Source: Portunus trituberculatus
Lineage: Eukaryota; Arthropoda; Malacostraca; Decapoda; Portunidae
DNA: 64,000 nucleotides
Direction of reading: 5' to 3'
Assembly (NCBI RefSeq): GCF_017591435.1
Contig: NC_059272.1
Span: forward strand, 3,589,792-3,653,791
The position numbers and the translations under genes were made by a program. Positions 1-13,008 of the stretch are shown here, piece by piece. Numbering within the stretch: the first letter of the stretch is position 1; each line of letters starts with the position of its first letter. The notes under the pieces were generated by a model. The model was not told the DNA's origin. It saw only the letters and a program-made list of their open reading frames with translations, and did not search any database.

Positions 1-565
1 AGCCTTATCTTCCTTGTGGGGTCGTAGTAGTGGTGATGGTGGTAGTAGTAGTGGTGTTGATGGTGTTGGGCAGTGGTGCATACATGGGGTCAGTTGTATA
101 GTGTGTATGGTGCCTGTTAGCATCCATGGTGTCACTCAAGCCTTCAGCGCCCGAGGGTTTAACTAAGCATGCTGTGTCGTGACTCGTGAAGCGCCGTGAC
201 AAGGAGGCGAGGGAGTCAGAGCCATGAATGAAGGTATGAATGACTGACACGCCACTGTGGAACCAAGGACGTGTGGCTGTCTGCTTTATTATGCCTTTAT
301 GATGTCTTATGAAGGAGATAGAAAACTTTATCGGTACGAATGGAAACAATATGCAGTGGTTATGTGGTTCATTGAAATTGTTCGGTTTTTTTTTTTTTTT
401 TTCTATTTATTTACTCTTATGCTTTACAATGAAGTTTGACGAATATAATAAAGCTGGAAGTAAATAGTACATACACTCTGTTACTGAAAGATTTGCCAGG
501 AAAAAGTTACTAAGATTTAACCGATATGTTAGTACAAGAAAAGTACACGTTGACATATCAGTGAA

Positions 566-603
<38 letters not shown>

Positions 604-607
604 CATT

Positions 608-653
<46 letters not shown>

Positions 654-657
654 CACA

Positions 658-706
<49 letters not shown>

Positions 707-1380
707 TTATTATTATTACTACTACTACTACTACTAGTACTACTATTTTTACTGTTGTTATTACTATTACTGCTACTGCTGCCGTTGTTATCACCACCAT
801 CACCACTACCACCACCGTTGCCGTGAGTCACTGTCCCGTCACCAGCTATAGGCCTACCATACTTCCCACGCACACACACTGCCGGAAGTGCGAGATAAAG
901 GCTTCTGATCTCACGCCACGCAATGCAACACTGTAGCCCGCGAGGAAAGCGTGGCGCAGGACACACTGCGGCCTGGTCTGGGAGCCACGGGTGTGTTCTG
1001 CGTTGAGGGAGCTGAGGACTGGGAGTGTGCATAAAGCTGTGTTAGTGTTGGGTATTGGGAGTGTGTGTAGAGGGAACCACAGAGATTGCCATGTTTTGCG
1101 GTGAGGGGTTGTGGAAAAAGGGTTGCATTTGGGTCACAGTTGGTAGTAAATGGCTTATGTATCTTTTCTCTTCAGTGTCTCAGGAGATATCTTGGAAATT
1201 AATGTTTTGAAGTTGGCCATTTCATTACTAGGCGGTTTATTCGTGTCATAGATTTTTTTTTTTTTTTTTTTTTTTTTCTTGAACGAAAGAAATGAAATCG
1301 GCGTTTTCTTGCAGCTGTTATGTCATGTGTAATTGTGTGTTGTATGGGAAAGTGTATTAATGGGGAGCCTTTCCTTGCAG
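1..1380. other. Upstream region of the LRR gene, no coding region recognised
   Basis: No supported coding exon is seen here. The stretch contains a T run near 385-401, a compound triplet array at 566-741, a more GC-rich patch at about 860-1030 that could hold a promoter or 5' UTR, and a T run at 1253-1277. A splice acceptor (ttccttgcag) ends at 1380, implying that a non-coding 5' exon of the LRR gene lies upstream. Its position could not be fixed. Open frames here translate triplet arrays into homopolymers. Confidence 0.55.
566..741. repeat. Compound triplet microsatellite (TTA)n-(TCA)n-(CTA)n
   Basis: Three adjacent triplet arrays follow one another without spacers: TTA units from 566, TCA units from about 603 and CTA units from about 658, with a few interruptions near the end. 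Neighbouring units differ by single substitutions, so the array probably grew from one founder. Confidence 0.95.
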
Positions 1381-1665
1381 ACCTGAATCATGGCCAGCCT
1401 CAGACGGCAGAAGAAACACAGCGAGGAAATGGCAGAGGCAGGCCCCGAGAGGTGTGAGCCCCAACAGGCGCCGCACACACTCCACCGCCTGCGCCACCCC
1501 GCCACCACCAAGTACCACAGAGCCAAGCACAGACCTCCGCCCCCCTCCCACAGACACTCGCCTCCGCTACTCCTCCATTCAGACGCCCCCCACCCCGTCA
1601 GCCTTGCCTGCACCACGCCACCTTCACTCAGTCTGCTGTGGCGGCAGCGTGTATCCCTGCCACAG
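1381..1665 (+). promoter_or_regulatory. Probable 5' UTR of the LRR gene with in-frame upstream ATG
   Basis: The segment follows the acceptor at 1380 and runs into the signal-peptide ATG at 1666. It stays open in the same frame from the ATG at 1390 (context gaatcATGg), giving a 92-residue His/Pro/Ser-rich extension without a recognisable domain. It is either leader sequence or codes for an N-terminal extension. An extension would bury the signal peptide, so leader is preferred. Confidence 0.5.
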
Positions 1666-2635
1666 ATGTCTCTTTCACCGTTTGCCTTCTGCCTCCTCCT
1701 AGTGGGCTCTCTGGTGCCGCTCTCGGCCGCCATCTGCCCCGGCAACTGTACTTGTGATGTCGATGTAAGAATGTTTTGCACAAGTTTTTATTTTATTTAT
1801 TTATTTATTTTATTTATTTATTATTTTTTTTTTTTACGTATCTTATTTTACACTATATTTATACTTTCCTGTTTTCAAATTAGCCACATACGTTTCTACA
1901 TACATATACTTTACCATTTACAAATTACATATATTTCTTCTCTCATACATTATTTGACAAGTGTTTGTATATTTCTTACTGCTGTTTTTATACTACATTT
2001 TATTTTCCTTATTTATGTATATCTTATATATCTATTTTAATGTAAGAGGGGAAATCTGGCCAAGACCATCAAAAACGATTAAACAAATAGCCCACCACTT
2101 AGTAGATGCCAGTCCCCAAGCAGGTCCGAGAGAAAGTCAGCCAAAAGAATAAAATAAATATCTTTAAAAGCCTCCCTGTTAAATGAGTTCAGGTGATAGG
2201 AAGATGAAAATATAGAAGCAGACAGGGAGTTCCAGAGTTAGTGATGGATAAATGGAAATACAGAAGCAAGCAGGGAGTTCCAGAGTTTGTGATAGGAAGA
2301 TGGAAATACAGAAGCAGGCAGGGAGTTCCAGAGTTTGTGATGGGAAGATGGAAATACAGAGACAAGTATAGGAAGTTCTAGAGTTTATTTTTTGTACTTA
2401 TCATTTTTTCCTCTCTCTCAGTCCTTCGTGGTGCGGTGCGAGCCCTCCAACATCGATGTGATGCCCCTCACCTTCCACCCAAAGCTGCAGCAACTCACCA
2501 TGTACGGCACGGAGATCCACACCCTCGACATCAACTCCTTCACCTGGTATGAGGACCTCAGGCACGTCAACCTCAGGTACGTCAACACTGCCAACCAACC
2601 CACCCCCCTCCTCCACTTCAGCACTCCACTAATGC

Positions 2636-2685
<50 letters not shown>

Positions 2686-2834
2686 TTAACTTGTTCTGTT
2701 TTGTATTGCTTGTATAAGTTATCATTTATGCCTCCTGTGTACTGGGTTTCTTTCATGTTCTTGTTGTTGTTCTTCATCATCACCATCTTCTTCATCATCA
2801 CTATCTTCTTCATCACCATCTTCTTCATTATCAC

Positions 2835-2926
<92 letters not shown>

Positions 2927-5689
2927 AGATATACATAACTGATTTATTTTTATTTTTGCAACAGTATTGTTTTTATTTTATTTACTTATTTATTTTGGCA
3001 GGGCAACAGGAGTGCTTTCAAAGGCAATAAACATTCATATAAGAAAAATAGTAATGATAATAAAGTCCAATTGAGGTGCCAGTCCCATGTTAAGAAGGGA
3101 AAAAAAAACAGGATTAGTCTAGATATTCAAAGTTAGAGAAATGTCTTAAAATTTGAGTTTCCAGAAGCACTTCTAGGATTTTTTTTATTTTATTATTTCT
3201 TTTTTTTATGGGCATTTGTTTTGAGGTGCATCATAAGAGAAATACAAAGGAAAGAGTAAATTGACAACATGATGAAACACAGGCTGCTCTCTATCACACT
3301 GTATCTCTTTCTCACTTCATTTTCACCTCGTATAAGATAAGTAATAAAACTTCCACATAAATAAATAACAAAAAAAGATGATAGTAATGAAAAAAAAAAT
3401 AATAGTTATCTTGTATCAATAAACTTAAGAGTGAAAAACAGCACACCACACTTACTACATCCATGCATAGCTGTTCCTTCAAACACTCACAATCCAAACA
3501 TGGCAAATTTCTTATAATCCTCACTTTGTAGATTGACTAACTTTTTTGTATACATTGACTGACATTTTTATTACCTTTCAGCAAAAACATGATAACCGAA
3601 GTGATGCCGGAGACTTTCAAGAAGCAAAAGTTCCTGGAAGAGCTTCACTTAGCACAGAACAACATCAGCAAACTAACGAAAAAAATGTTTGTCGGACTCT
3701 CCAACCTCATCGTGAGTGTTGCCAGTGTGCTGTGGTGTGTCAGTGTTGCACCAGTGTTACTATCTGCCTTCTTCTTCCTCTCTTATATTTCCCATTTCTG
3801 TACCATCTGTCTGTCTGTTTATGTACCACACCAACAATTTACAGTACCAAAGTATGTGTTCACATTGCCCCATCTTTTAAAGTTCATTTGTGAAGCATAT
3901 CTTTGAAGCTGTGAAACCTGGCACACACAACTTTGTCAGTCAGTTCACCGTCAGGAAAGCTGTAGTTCCTTACATCAATCTTAGCTCTTTTTCTGTACAG
4001 TTTGTGTGTCTGCTCACCTGTCACCCACACTGATGCCGTCTGCAATCACAAGATTGTATTGCAATTAGAGAAAGGTTATTTTTATCTTCTGAATTCTTAT
4101 ATCTGTACTGTCTTTGATTTTGGTGATGAAGTGATCCTTGCAATTAGATGTACAGCACAGATTAGTGTTGAGTAAAGGTTTAGTGTGCAGAGATGATGTG
4201 CCAGACAGTAGCTAGTGCTACATCAGCAGGGAGGAGACAACTTCTTAAAAACTTATGATGATGATAATGATGATGATGATAACAGACAAATGTGTGAATG
4301 TGCTCATCATGTTGCCGGTCACCAAAGGTTGCCTGATGCCTCTCAGATACTTGGCTGATGAGTTTTATCATGTTTAAGTGATATTTTAAAGAAGGTTCAT
4401 TTTAAAATGAATTCTGTGCCAAAAACAAAGATTTTATTCTTCTTTCATAAACAAAGACCATTATAAATTCACCACATAAAGTTTACCTTAGAAATGTTTT
4501 GGGAATGCCAGTGATAAAACTTCACAATTCCTGGATGGTAACTACTGTTGTATTATTTCAGGTTCTGTCCCTGCGCAAGAACGTCATTGAGTCTCTGGGT
4601 GAGGAAGTATTTGTGTATCTGAAGCATCTACAGGACCTGGACCTCTCAGAAAACAGAATAGAGAAGCTGGAGGAGGGAGCACTGATGGGACTGTCCAACC
4701 TGCGAGTGCTGCACCTACGGGACAATAGGCTGACGGCTGTGCCGGCATCAAACCTTGCCCTGGTGCCTGACCTGGCGGAGCTCAGCCTGGGCACCAACTA
4801 CTTCACAACAATTAAGCAGGAAGACTTCAATTACACAAAGGGTCTGAAGAGTCTGGATCTGTCAGGAACTGCTCTGAACGAAGGACTCAACATTGAGTCC
4901 TTCAAGAATCTCTCCAGCCTGCGGAAACTGAGCATGGAGAGCTGCAGGCTGAGAGTGATTCCCAGTGCTGCCCTGAGCAGCCTGAGCAGCCTGGAGGAGC
5001 TGCACATTGGCCACAACCCCTTCACCACGCTGCCATCAGATGTTTTCCGCTACAACCACAACCTGCACTCCCTCTACATCTCAGGGTGCCCCGAGCTGGT
5101 CCACATTGAAAAGAACGTTCTGCAAGCCAACCTGAACATCAAGCAAGTGATAATTACCCACAACCCTAGGCTGACATACATCGCCCAAGATGCACTGCGG
5201 CTGCTGCCGGAGCTGAGCATGCTGGACCTGCGCCACAACAACCTGCAGCAGATCAGTGAGCACGCAGCAACCTGGCCAGACATAAAGCATTGGTACCTGG
5301 AGGGGAACCCCATCGCGTGCAACTGTTCTGCTGCCTGGCTGCGCACGCTGCTCCTAGATGCCAACTTTAGTGCCAGTCTGAAGTGTGCCTCTCCCCCTCG
5401 CCTGGCAGGCAGGGCGCTGCGCTCCACCGAGATCAGCGACCTGGCCTGCGGCATGGACTCAGCCACGCAGGGCCTGGTTATTGGCCTGGTCATCTGCTTC
5501 CTGGTGGTGATGATTGCCACGGTGGTGGTGGTGATGCTGTACCGCCACCACGACTCCTGCGTGCACCGACTCCTCAAGGGACACCACATAGGAGGACATG
5601 GGAGTCAGTACAACCACTCATTCTCCCACAGCTATCACCCGGCCTACACCGTGACGCCCACCAAGCCCGTGCCTGTGACTGAACTCTAG
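1666..5689 (+). CDS. Leucine-rich repeat single-pass membrane protein (4 coding exons)
   Basis: Joined exons 1666-1764, 2422-2576, 3582-3711 and 4562-5689 give about 503 residues; every junction has GT/AG and phases agree (0, 2, 0). Residues 1-22 form a signal peptide (hydrophobic core LLLVGSL, likely cut after SAA). Residues 24-45 are a cysteine-containing LRR N-cap (CPGNCTC, then VVRCE). About a dozen LRRs follow (for example LQDLDLSENRIEKL), closed by a C-cap with CNCSAAWL near 402. Residues about 432-454 are one transmembrane helix, followed by a 49-residue, His/Tyr-rich tail ending VTEL. There is no TIR, Ig or kinase domain, so this is not a Toll receptor. Such proteins usually act in cell-surface recognition or adhesion; the ligand is unknown and no ortholog could be named. 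An in-frame ATG at 1390 would add 92 His/Pro-rich residues, but the signal peptide favours 1666. Confidence 0.88.
2036..2386 (+). repeat. Dispersed repeat copy with a 48-bp tandem tail
   Basis: The copy starts with gtaagaggggaaatctggcc and continues with an A-rich segment and a CCAGTCCCC motif. It ends in about four tandem units of 48 bp beginning at 2195, 2243, 2291 and 2339 (core ggaaatacagaagcaggcag). Related copies lie near 25130, 31316 and 40017 on the plus strand. The copy sits in intron 1 of the LRR gene. The class is undetermined; it may be a SINE-like or non-autonomous element. Confidence 0.7.
2638..2684. repeat. (ATT)n microsatellite
   Basis: An uninterrupted ATT array of about 47 bp in intron 2 of the LRR gene, close downstream of exon 2. 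Confidence 0.95.
2838..2923. repeat. (CT)n microsatellite
   Basis: About 86 bp of pure CT in LRR intron 2, ending in caacag. It mimics a polypyrimidine tract and acceptor, but no exon follows. Confidence 0.95.
2995..3210 (+). repeat. Diverged copy of the dispersed repeat family
   Basis: It contains ggcagggcaacaggagtgc, then an A-rich stretch, and ttgaggtgccagtccc, matching the second half of the family seen at 2036, 40017 and (minus strand) 28755. Poly-T and poly-A runs surround it. It lies in LRR intron 2. Confidence 0.5.
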
Positions 5690-8522
5690 CAGTCAGCCCG
5701 ATACTGAGCCTAAGACTTGAATCACTCCGTGATCACCTTGACAGTTGTGAAGTGAGGGTATTGAAACATGGATAGATTGCAGAAACTGTGGATTGGAAAG
5801 TGCTTACCGAGATAGAGAATATTACTTTTAGCCTCCGTGCAAAAACGTGGCTATAACGTAGAAATGAACATAAGTGCATTTAGCATGCATTATAATATTT
5901 CTTAATGGAAGTTGTGTTAATTGTTCTTCTTTGCAGTGCCTGTCTTCCATATCTTTGGAGACTCATGCCTTTATATCCTTTTTGACTTTCCAGTTGCCTC
6001 TGTACAGTTATCCAGATTTATACCCAAGCCGGTGGTCAAGTCTCAGTGTTGAGAAGCGCACTAAGAAAAGGCAAAGTTAAATTCTTAGTGAGATGCATCA
6101 TATAAATCCCATTGTGATACTGTTTACATGGAAGAAGGAAACCAGAACAATGTGACTTCCTTAACATTAATCTAGTCTTTGTTATTTCTCTCATGAAAGG
6201 TGTATATTGCCTTATCAAAGACTGAACATTTTCTTGTATTCCCTAAGTCCCTGTGATAGACCTATCATACATGCTCTTTCTAAGAATGTTTCAAGTATTG
6301 TAGGATTTTTAATGTTTTATGTGAGTATACAGTAAAATTATAGACTGTGATCATATTTCCCACTTGTAGTATGAAGTTTTTTGGGAGCGGACTACATTTA
6401 TTACCGAATTAGCAATAATGAGTATCTTAATTTATGTACATTTATAATTAGGATCCTGGAAATATTTCTGAGAAAATCACTCATTGCAAGATACCAGACA
6501 TTGCTGAGCATGTAGTTGATGTAGGCAGTTAGTTGGTTGGTTGGTTGGTTGGTTGGTTGGTTGATTGATTGTCAGGCTTACCAAATTCTAGTAAGGACCA
6601 GCAGCAGAAGCTGGAAGTACAACTGCTGGAGCATGAGCTCTTTTCATGTTATTTATGTAAACTTAGCAGTTTTTAAATCACCATTCTTTTCTTCATTCAT
6701 CAAGAAAGAAGGAAAGCTATAAGCAATACCAAAGGCTTTAAAATAATCACAAGATTAAGTAATGTCACACTCCTTCAAAATATTTACAACAACCTCGTCG
6801 TAGCACAAGTTTATTATTTACTATTCAGTGCTCTTGCTTTTTCAACTATTTAGCATATTTTTGGAAGTATGAAGTATGGTACATGTTCAGGAGCAAATGT
6901 TAGAGGATACACTCAGCAGAAGACTGTGATGCTTCCTTGCTTCTCTGCTCACTAGAGTTGATGTGGAGGCCGAGACAGCATTACTCTGAGGTCTTGTGAA
7001 CTTAGAACCTATTTGGTCACATGCAATGTCAAATATAATTTAGTAAGCCAGTGGCCCTCACATCCCTACTAGTTAAAGAGGTACAAACTTTATATACTAT
7101 GACTGTATATATTCACACTGCATTTTCACCTTTTTGTTGATTAGAACACTTATATTCTTTTTGACATTTTTCTAGGCCCATATTTATCATAGCCTATGGA
7201 CACGCTCAGGAGGCTTGCAAACTCATGAACTACATAAGTGGACGGTTCTCGAATCTTTTGAGTTTTGTAGGAGCTGCTTATCACGCTTGTAAGCTGCTGC
7301 CCCAGACCACTTGTAGGGCACTGTAAACCAAGGTAATGATGTCGTTTGCAGCGTTATCCTCAACAAATTTTATAAGCTGTGCAATCAGTGACCATACATG
7401 ATAAAGTAGTCCTGCCCCTTTGGTAATGAAAGTTCCCTGCACTGTAAGGTGTCTTGCCGCATGAGAGGATGCAACACCACAGCACTGATGAGTGGTGACT
7501 TGGGCTCACCACACCCATCACTCACCATAGTATGCCAGTGTGATACTATAAACACTCACTACTTTACTCCATAATAGTTACTTGCTTACTTTGTCACTTT
7601 TCTTTCAATCAGAGCAGTACTATGCTTCTGTGTAAAGTGTTCAGGTGGGCTTCACTCTTGATTACTTTGGGACTTAGGCAATGTGTTGTTCAAGATGTGT
7701 GCACTCACAAAAGGCTGCTGTGACATGGGAACATGTAGGTGTGTGAGGCTGAAAGCTGTCAATGGCTTGTAAAAACATTAGACTTTTTCTATGCATCAGT
7801 GTCAATAATTGTTTCTATTTAAGTAAAGTGAGGCTGTTAAACAATATAGTGATCATATCTATATTATATTTAGCAGAGTTTTAGTGGCAGCTTGAATGTG
7901 ACTGCAAGACTTTTGTTAAGAACTCTCAGGGCACTTGTTGAGCAGGGAACAGTCCTCAAGGCAGTGAGCAGACCTGTATATTACTGAAGGGCTTATGATA
8001 AATATTATCCCTAATCATAATGAAAATAAGTGAGGTATTCATTATATAAAAAGCTCATCTCTTCAAATTATCACAGAAAGTTTACTTGAGAAGCTTTATT
8101 TGTGCCATGTGCTGAGTTTGGGATGGTCAAGAGTGTTGGACACAGTGGTGAGCACCAAGTCAGTGTCTGTGAGTGCTGCATCTCCTCCTTTACATGAGCC
8201 TTAACATTTTTTGTACTCAGACTACTACATTGTAGGTGGTAGACAGTGGCTTGGCAAGCCTCACAGTGGAGTATCCTTGAGAAGCAACAGTAGAGTGGAT
8301 GTGTCTTTGACAATTCTTATCTCCAAAAACACAAGCAGATGTGATTTGTTGAAAACATCAAGTTTTGTTGAATATTCTATACAGAGCTGCTTTGAAGAAA
8401 ATTCATTAGTATGAACTGTCTTGCTCAAATTATTTGAGATGGCTTGCAAATTGTATTTACTGTATTATGAAATGCACAGGTATAAATAATATAACAGTGC
8501 ACATGTATGTACATGTGTATGC

Positions 8523-8523
<1 letters not shown>
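5690..8523. other. 3' UTR and intergenic sequence, no gene recognised
   Basis: AT-rich sequence follows the LRR stop codon. The LRR 3' UTR must begin here, but no clear polyadenylation site was fixed. A GGTT array (about 6532-6560) is the only simple repeat of note. Open frames are short and look random. Confidence 0.6.
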
Positions 8524-8795
<272 letters not shown>

Positions 8796-9991
8796 ATAAA
8801 ATATACACATGGACAAACTCTGCACTCCAGGACTCAGTATTTGAGGTTTGTAGTGTAAAGAGATGAGTCATTACTGTACATGCATTAGTAAGTGCTTTCC
8901 TGCAGCACACCTCACTCACTCACTCACTCACTTCACTACTCATCAGATAGTGTGAGTCAACATGAATATATGTAATGAATCATAATCACACTTGACCTTT
9001 ATCAATACTGTACGTATAGTGTTTGACATGCAGTGAGCAAATGTCTGAGCTTTTCCACTACTACTGTCAGTCAGTCATGATCAACACTGTATGGACCTCC
9101 AGCAGCACAGAACCACGCCACTCCCGGACAATAGACTGCCCTGGCTTACTGAATATTGCACTAGCATCACCAACTTCTCATCCTACAAAAGTAAGAATTT
9201 CAGAAATATGCTATGTTATTATGACACTTGAAATACAGTAATTCTATCAGGCCAAACCAAAGATGTGCTTTTGTGTTCTATGCAACTCTGGTAGATGTAG
9301 TCAGATTTGGTCAGCCATCACTTGACGAGTTATGCAAATAGATAAGGCAATGTGTAATCCTTTTGGGCTAGCCTGCAGACTTGTCTAGAAATGGTTTCTT
9401 TTTTTGTGTTCAGTGAACATTATTCTATTGGTATCGAAGAATCATTTATACATTCCTGCTGTAGATGTTAAATATTTTTCACAGCCAAGGAGTATTAATT
9501 TAAAAACTACAAAATTCATTCAAATTATGGCTTGAATCCTTTGTAGTACATATATGTAAAGTGAGCCAATCTATTGTATCTAGTTCAGTCATTTATACTT
9601 CACTTTTAATATTAGTCTTAAAATTAGAAGTTCAATATACTGTACCTTTCTCATATTTCTAAAGGAACTTCCAAAGAAGTGTGAAACTATACCTAGACTG
9701 CTTCATTTCTCAAATTAATGTAAACAATTTATTGATACAGAAGTCACTTCAGATATGTAATGTTACCAGTCGGCATTCTTTAGGGATGCACTAGCACCAG
9801 CACCAGCACCTCAGTGAGTGTGAGTGTGAGTGTGACCTGTGACCCATGGGGGGAGTGTGGCTGGGGCTTTAGTAAGCCCTCTAGTAACTGGTCAAGAGTC
9901 ACTGGCCACAAGAAAAACACTCGTATCATAAAACCAACAAACCAAAGGTCTTTGAAAACCCCTATTTGTTCTGTGGATGCTCCTGCCTCCC

Positions 9992-9997
<6 letters not shown>
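8796..9997. other. Intergenic sequence, nothing recognised
   Basis: AT-rich sequence with short open frames and no similarity to a known family that I can see. A short CACT array lies near 8910-8930. Confidence 0.5.

Positions 9998-10074
<77 letters not shown>
9998..10074. repeat. (CT)n microsatellite
   Basis: About 77 bp of CT followed by ccccacag. It looks like a splice acceptor, but no conserved exon follows. Confidence 0.95.
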
Positions 10075-10076
<2 letters not shown>

Positions 10077-10562
10077 CACAGCAGAATAGGATCACGAGTG
10101 GTGCACTCAGGGACTCAGCAAGAGAGTCTTGATGACGCTGATGACAGGCAACATTCACACCTCAGCAGTCATTCACTACACTCACGGTGTGGTCAGTGGA
10201 CTTGAATATCACGTTCCATCAGTGAATGTGAAAGCAGTAGTTTTCTCTGTGATGCATAATACACTGTAGTTTGCAACGAATCAGTCACTTATATTGCAGA
10301 CATTTTAGTGGCGGGCAGTTAGAGGCTGAGGTCTGGTGCATCCCTAAAACTCTTCATCATGCACTTTGTTACACACAAAAGGCTTTATCCCATTCATGGT
10401 GGAAGATCCTTTATGACGGAATGTATCATATTTATCACGCACCTCTTGTAAGAAATATAAAGTTTTCATACCCTTTATATACTTGTGCAAATTTGTCCAA
10501 TTACTATGTGAGTTTTTAGTATAAGGCTCCCAATTTTTTAAACATTAGTGGTTGTAAATATA

Positions 10563-10565
<3 letters not shown>

Positions 10566-10641
<76 letters not shown>
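10566..10641. repeat. (AT)n microsatellite
   Basis: About 76 bp of uninterrupted AT in intergenic sequence; it can form a self-complementary cruciform. Confidence 0.95.
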
Positions 10642-10645
<4 letters not shown>

Positions 10646-11267
10646 ACAGTGATTACCTATAATAGTCTGAACCACTGTTAGTAGATTTTCAGGATAATCT
10701 CTTTCAATTCCAGAGTTCTTATATCTTCCTGTAGTTCTTGAATAGGTAATGATGCATAAAATCATTTTCAGAGCACGAGTAATGTATGCAACATATCAAA
10801 ATGTAATGAGATAAATAAGTGGTATATAATTTAACTAAAATATCTTATGTAAATCTTACAAATTTTTATTAAGAATCACGGTTGTACTGCTTTGGCTACT
10901 GATTGTTACTGATCCATCACAATGACAGAGTCACTTAGGTTATCATTTCATAGTGTGAAGGGGCATTTGCCGTGTTGCATAAATTTATTTGCATGGAAAC
11001 TTCATGATGGTATACAAATAAGGTATTCTTCATCAACATACTTAATTGCTGTATATTTCCACAACATTTGTGAAAGTCCTTGTTTTATGTGATAATAATC
11101 ACACACACAAAAGTCTTTGAAAATTTCTTTTCCTATTAAATATAAAGAGTAGGCACTTGGTGGGAGTGTGACTGAGGTACTGCAGGCTGTGGCTGCTTAG
11201 TTTAAGACACTCCTTAATGTGGCATTACAAATGTGATGTCTCTACAATGTTTTTGTTCTGTATCACC

Positions 11268-11374
<107 letters not shown>

Positions 11375-11518
11375 AACTGAAATGAAAGGATAATGTAAAA
11401 TGAGCAAAAGAATAACCTACTCTTAATATGTTAAGGAATAGCAAGGAAATTGTAAAACCACACACAAATAAAGAGCAAGGAGAACAGAACAAGTATTATA
11501 TCTCTTGCAGCTCAAGAT

Positions 11519-11806
11519 GTTGAGTAGTGAAGGTGGTAGACAAATCTCAGGTTGTCCCAGGAACACTTTACTTCTCTAACATTTTAACAAGTCTTCCTCA
11601 GAAATATACAACATAAGGCCACACAGTAATATACATACAATTTTGTGGCTTAGCCCACGGGAAGTTTGAGCCATGAAAATTTGTATATATACTGCATGAT
11701 CTTATGTTGTACTGTATTTACTGAGGAAGATTTGTAGTCAAAATGTTAGAGAAGTAAAGTATTCCTGGAACAACCTGAGATTTGTCTACCACCTTCACTA
11801 CTCAAC
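11519..11806. mobile_element. Foldback / MITE-like element with long terminal inverted repeats
   Basis: The left end gttgagtagtgaaggtggta is repeated in inverted orientation at the right end (accaccttcactactcaac). The match continues inward for about 90-100 bp with few differences (acaaatctcaggttgt, ctttacttctctaacatttt, tcttcctcag). The central part holds about 90 bp of unrelated sequence and no open frame. The 11-bp direct repeat ctcaagatgtt lies at 11511-11521 and 11827-11837 and could be a target duplication, although the right copy sits 20 bp outside the inverted repeat. The transposase superfamily is unknown. Confidence 0.8.
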
Positions 11807-11837
11807 TGTCCATATAATACTATCAACTCAAGATGTT

Positions 11838-12914
11838 CTGCAACTGGTGTTTCTTGCATCACAAAGCATTATGCAACACCAGTGCCAACAACCTGACACT
11901 GACGCACTGCTTGGGGCAGTGAGGCATTACCTGTGTCACAGAGGGATCCAGCAGGGGGACTAGGAGATCCCTCCTCTGTCTCTGTTCCCATCACCACACA
12001 AGGCACGGAGGGGAAGGAAAGGCATCACTCTTCCCAGACTCTGACACAGATGCCTTGTCTTCACTACTACCTGGTAAAGAGACACTCATGTAGTCATGTT
12101 TCATATCTCAAAGATATGTTTGTCTATTATCTCACTACTACATACAGAAGTCCTAATTTTTCTATACATTATATTCTAGTCATACAAGGGTGAGTAAATA
12201 TAATTAATCAAATGAAGATAACAGGGAAAAAGGCTGATTTAGCTTTGATCCAATATGACAAGAGATTCTTCAAAATCCTAATTAACAATAATTTTCGATT
12301 CTGATGTTTTGATGCATGTGATAAAAAACTTATTTCACAAATCTTATTACCATACAATTACCAGTAATATGCAGGGTCACAATTTTTCCAAGTAATTTGT
12401 TTATTTGCTTATTTTCCTTTAGTGTGGGAGCAAGTCCATGATTCAAAAGTGGTGTTTCCTTTCAAATTCCAAAAAGAATAGTTAAAAGAATCAACACACA
12501 TACCAAAGATATCAAGTATGTACTGCCAAATCAAAGAGTCCTGTCCCTGCATACTCACAAATTACATATTATAAAGACTTTGGGGAATGAAGAAAGTCCC
12601 CTACCAAGAGGCTTGGCAGGGGAGGGAGACAGAACTGCTCTGCACAGCACCATAAATGATACCCTGCTAATTAATACTTCCATAATGTGTCCAGGTATCA
12701 AAAGGTTTCTATCACTAGAAAAATAAAGGTCATCTATTTTGTACAGTGCTACTACAGTGAGTGTGTGATGTGCCTCACACTGAGGAATGACCCACAAGTG
12801 TACCTCACACACACTGTTACACACTGTTGCTTCCACCCTCTGTGTCAAACCATCAGATTGAATTAGTACAAAACACTCATTGATAAAAATCCTCAAGTAA
12901 ATTATCATTGCAAG

Positions 12915-12918
<4 letters not shown>
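11838..12918. other. Intergenic sequence, nothing recognised
   Basis: No coding region can be supported. A 117-residue open frame on the minus strand (12555-12908) has no recognisable domain and no support from splicing or conservation. Confidence 0.5.

Positions 12919-13004
<86 letters not shown>
12919..13004. repeat. (TG)n microsatellite abutting a SINE 3' end
   Basis: About 86 bp of TG directly abuts the 3' end of the minus-strand SINE at 13005. Read on the minus strand, it is the CA tail of that SINE. Confidence 0.95.

Positions 13005-13008
<4 letters not shown>

Noticed and set aside
529..1032. 167-residue minus-strand open frame with Ser, Asn, Met and Ile runs
   Set aside because: It is a reading of the triplet arrays at 566-741, with no domain and no support as an exon.
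2195..2386. A CRISPR-like array
   Set aside because: The units are directly tandem without unique spacers, and the window is eukaryotic.
9892..10205. Exon candidates ending or starting at the CT array near 10074 (ccccacag)
   Set aside because: The acceptor-like end is produced by the CT array, and the following codons show no conserved protein.
12555..12908. 117-residue minus-strand open frame as a small gene
   Set aside because: No recognisable domain, no promoter or splice context, and AT-rich intergenic surroundings.
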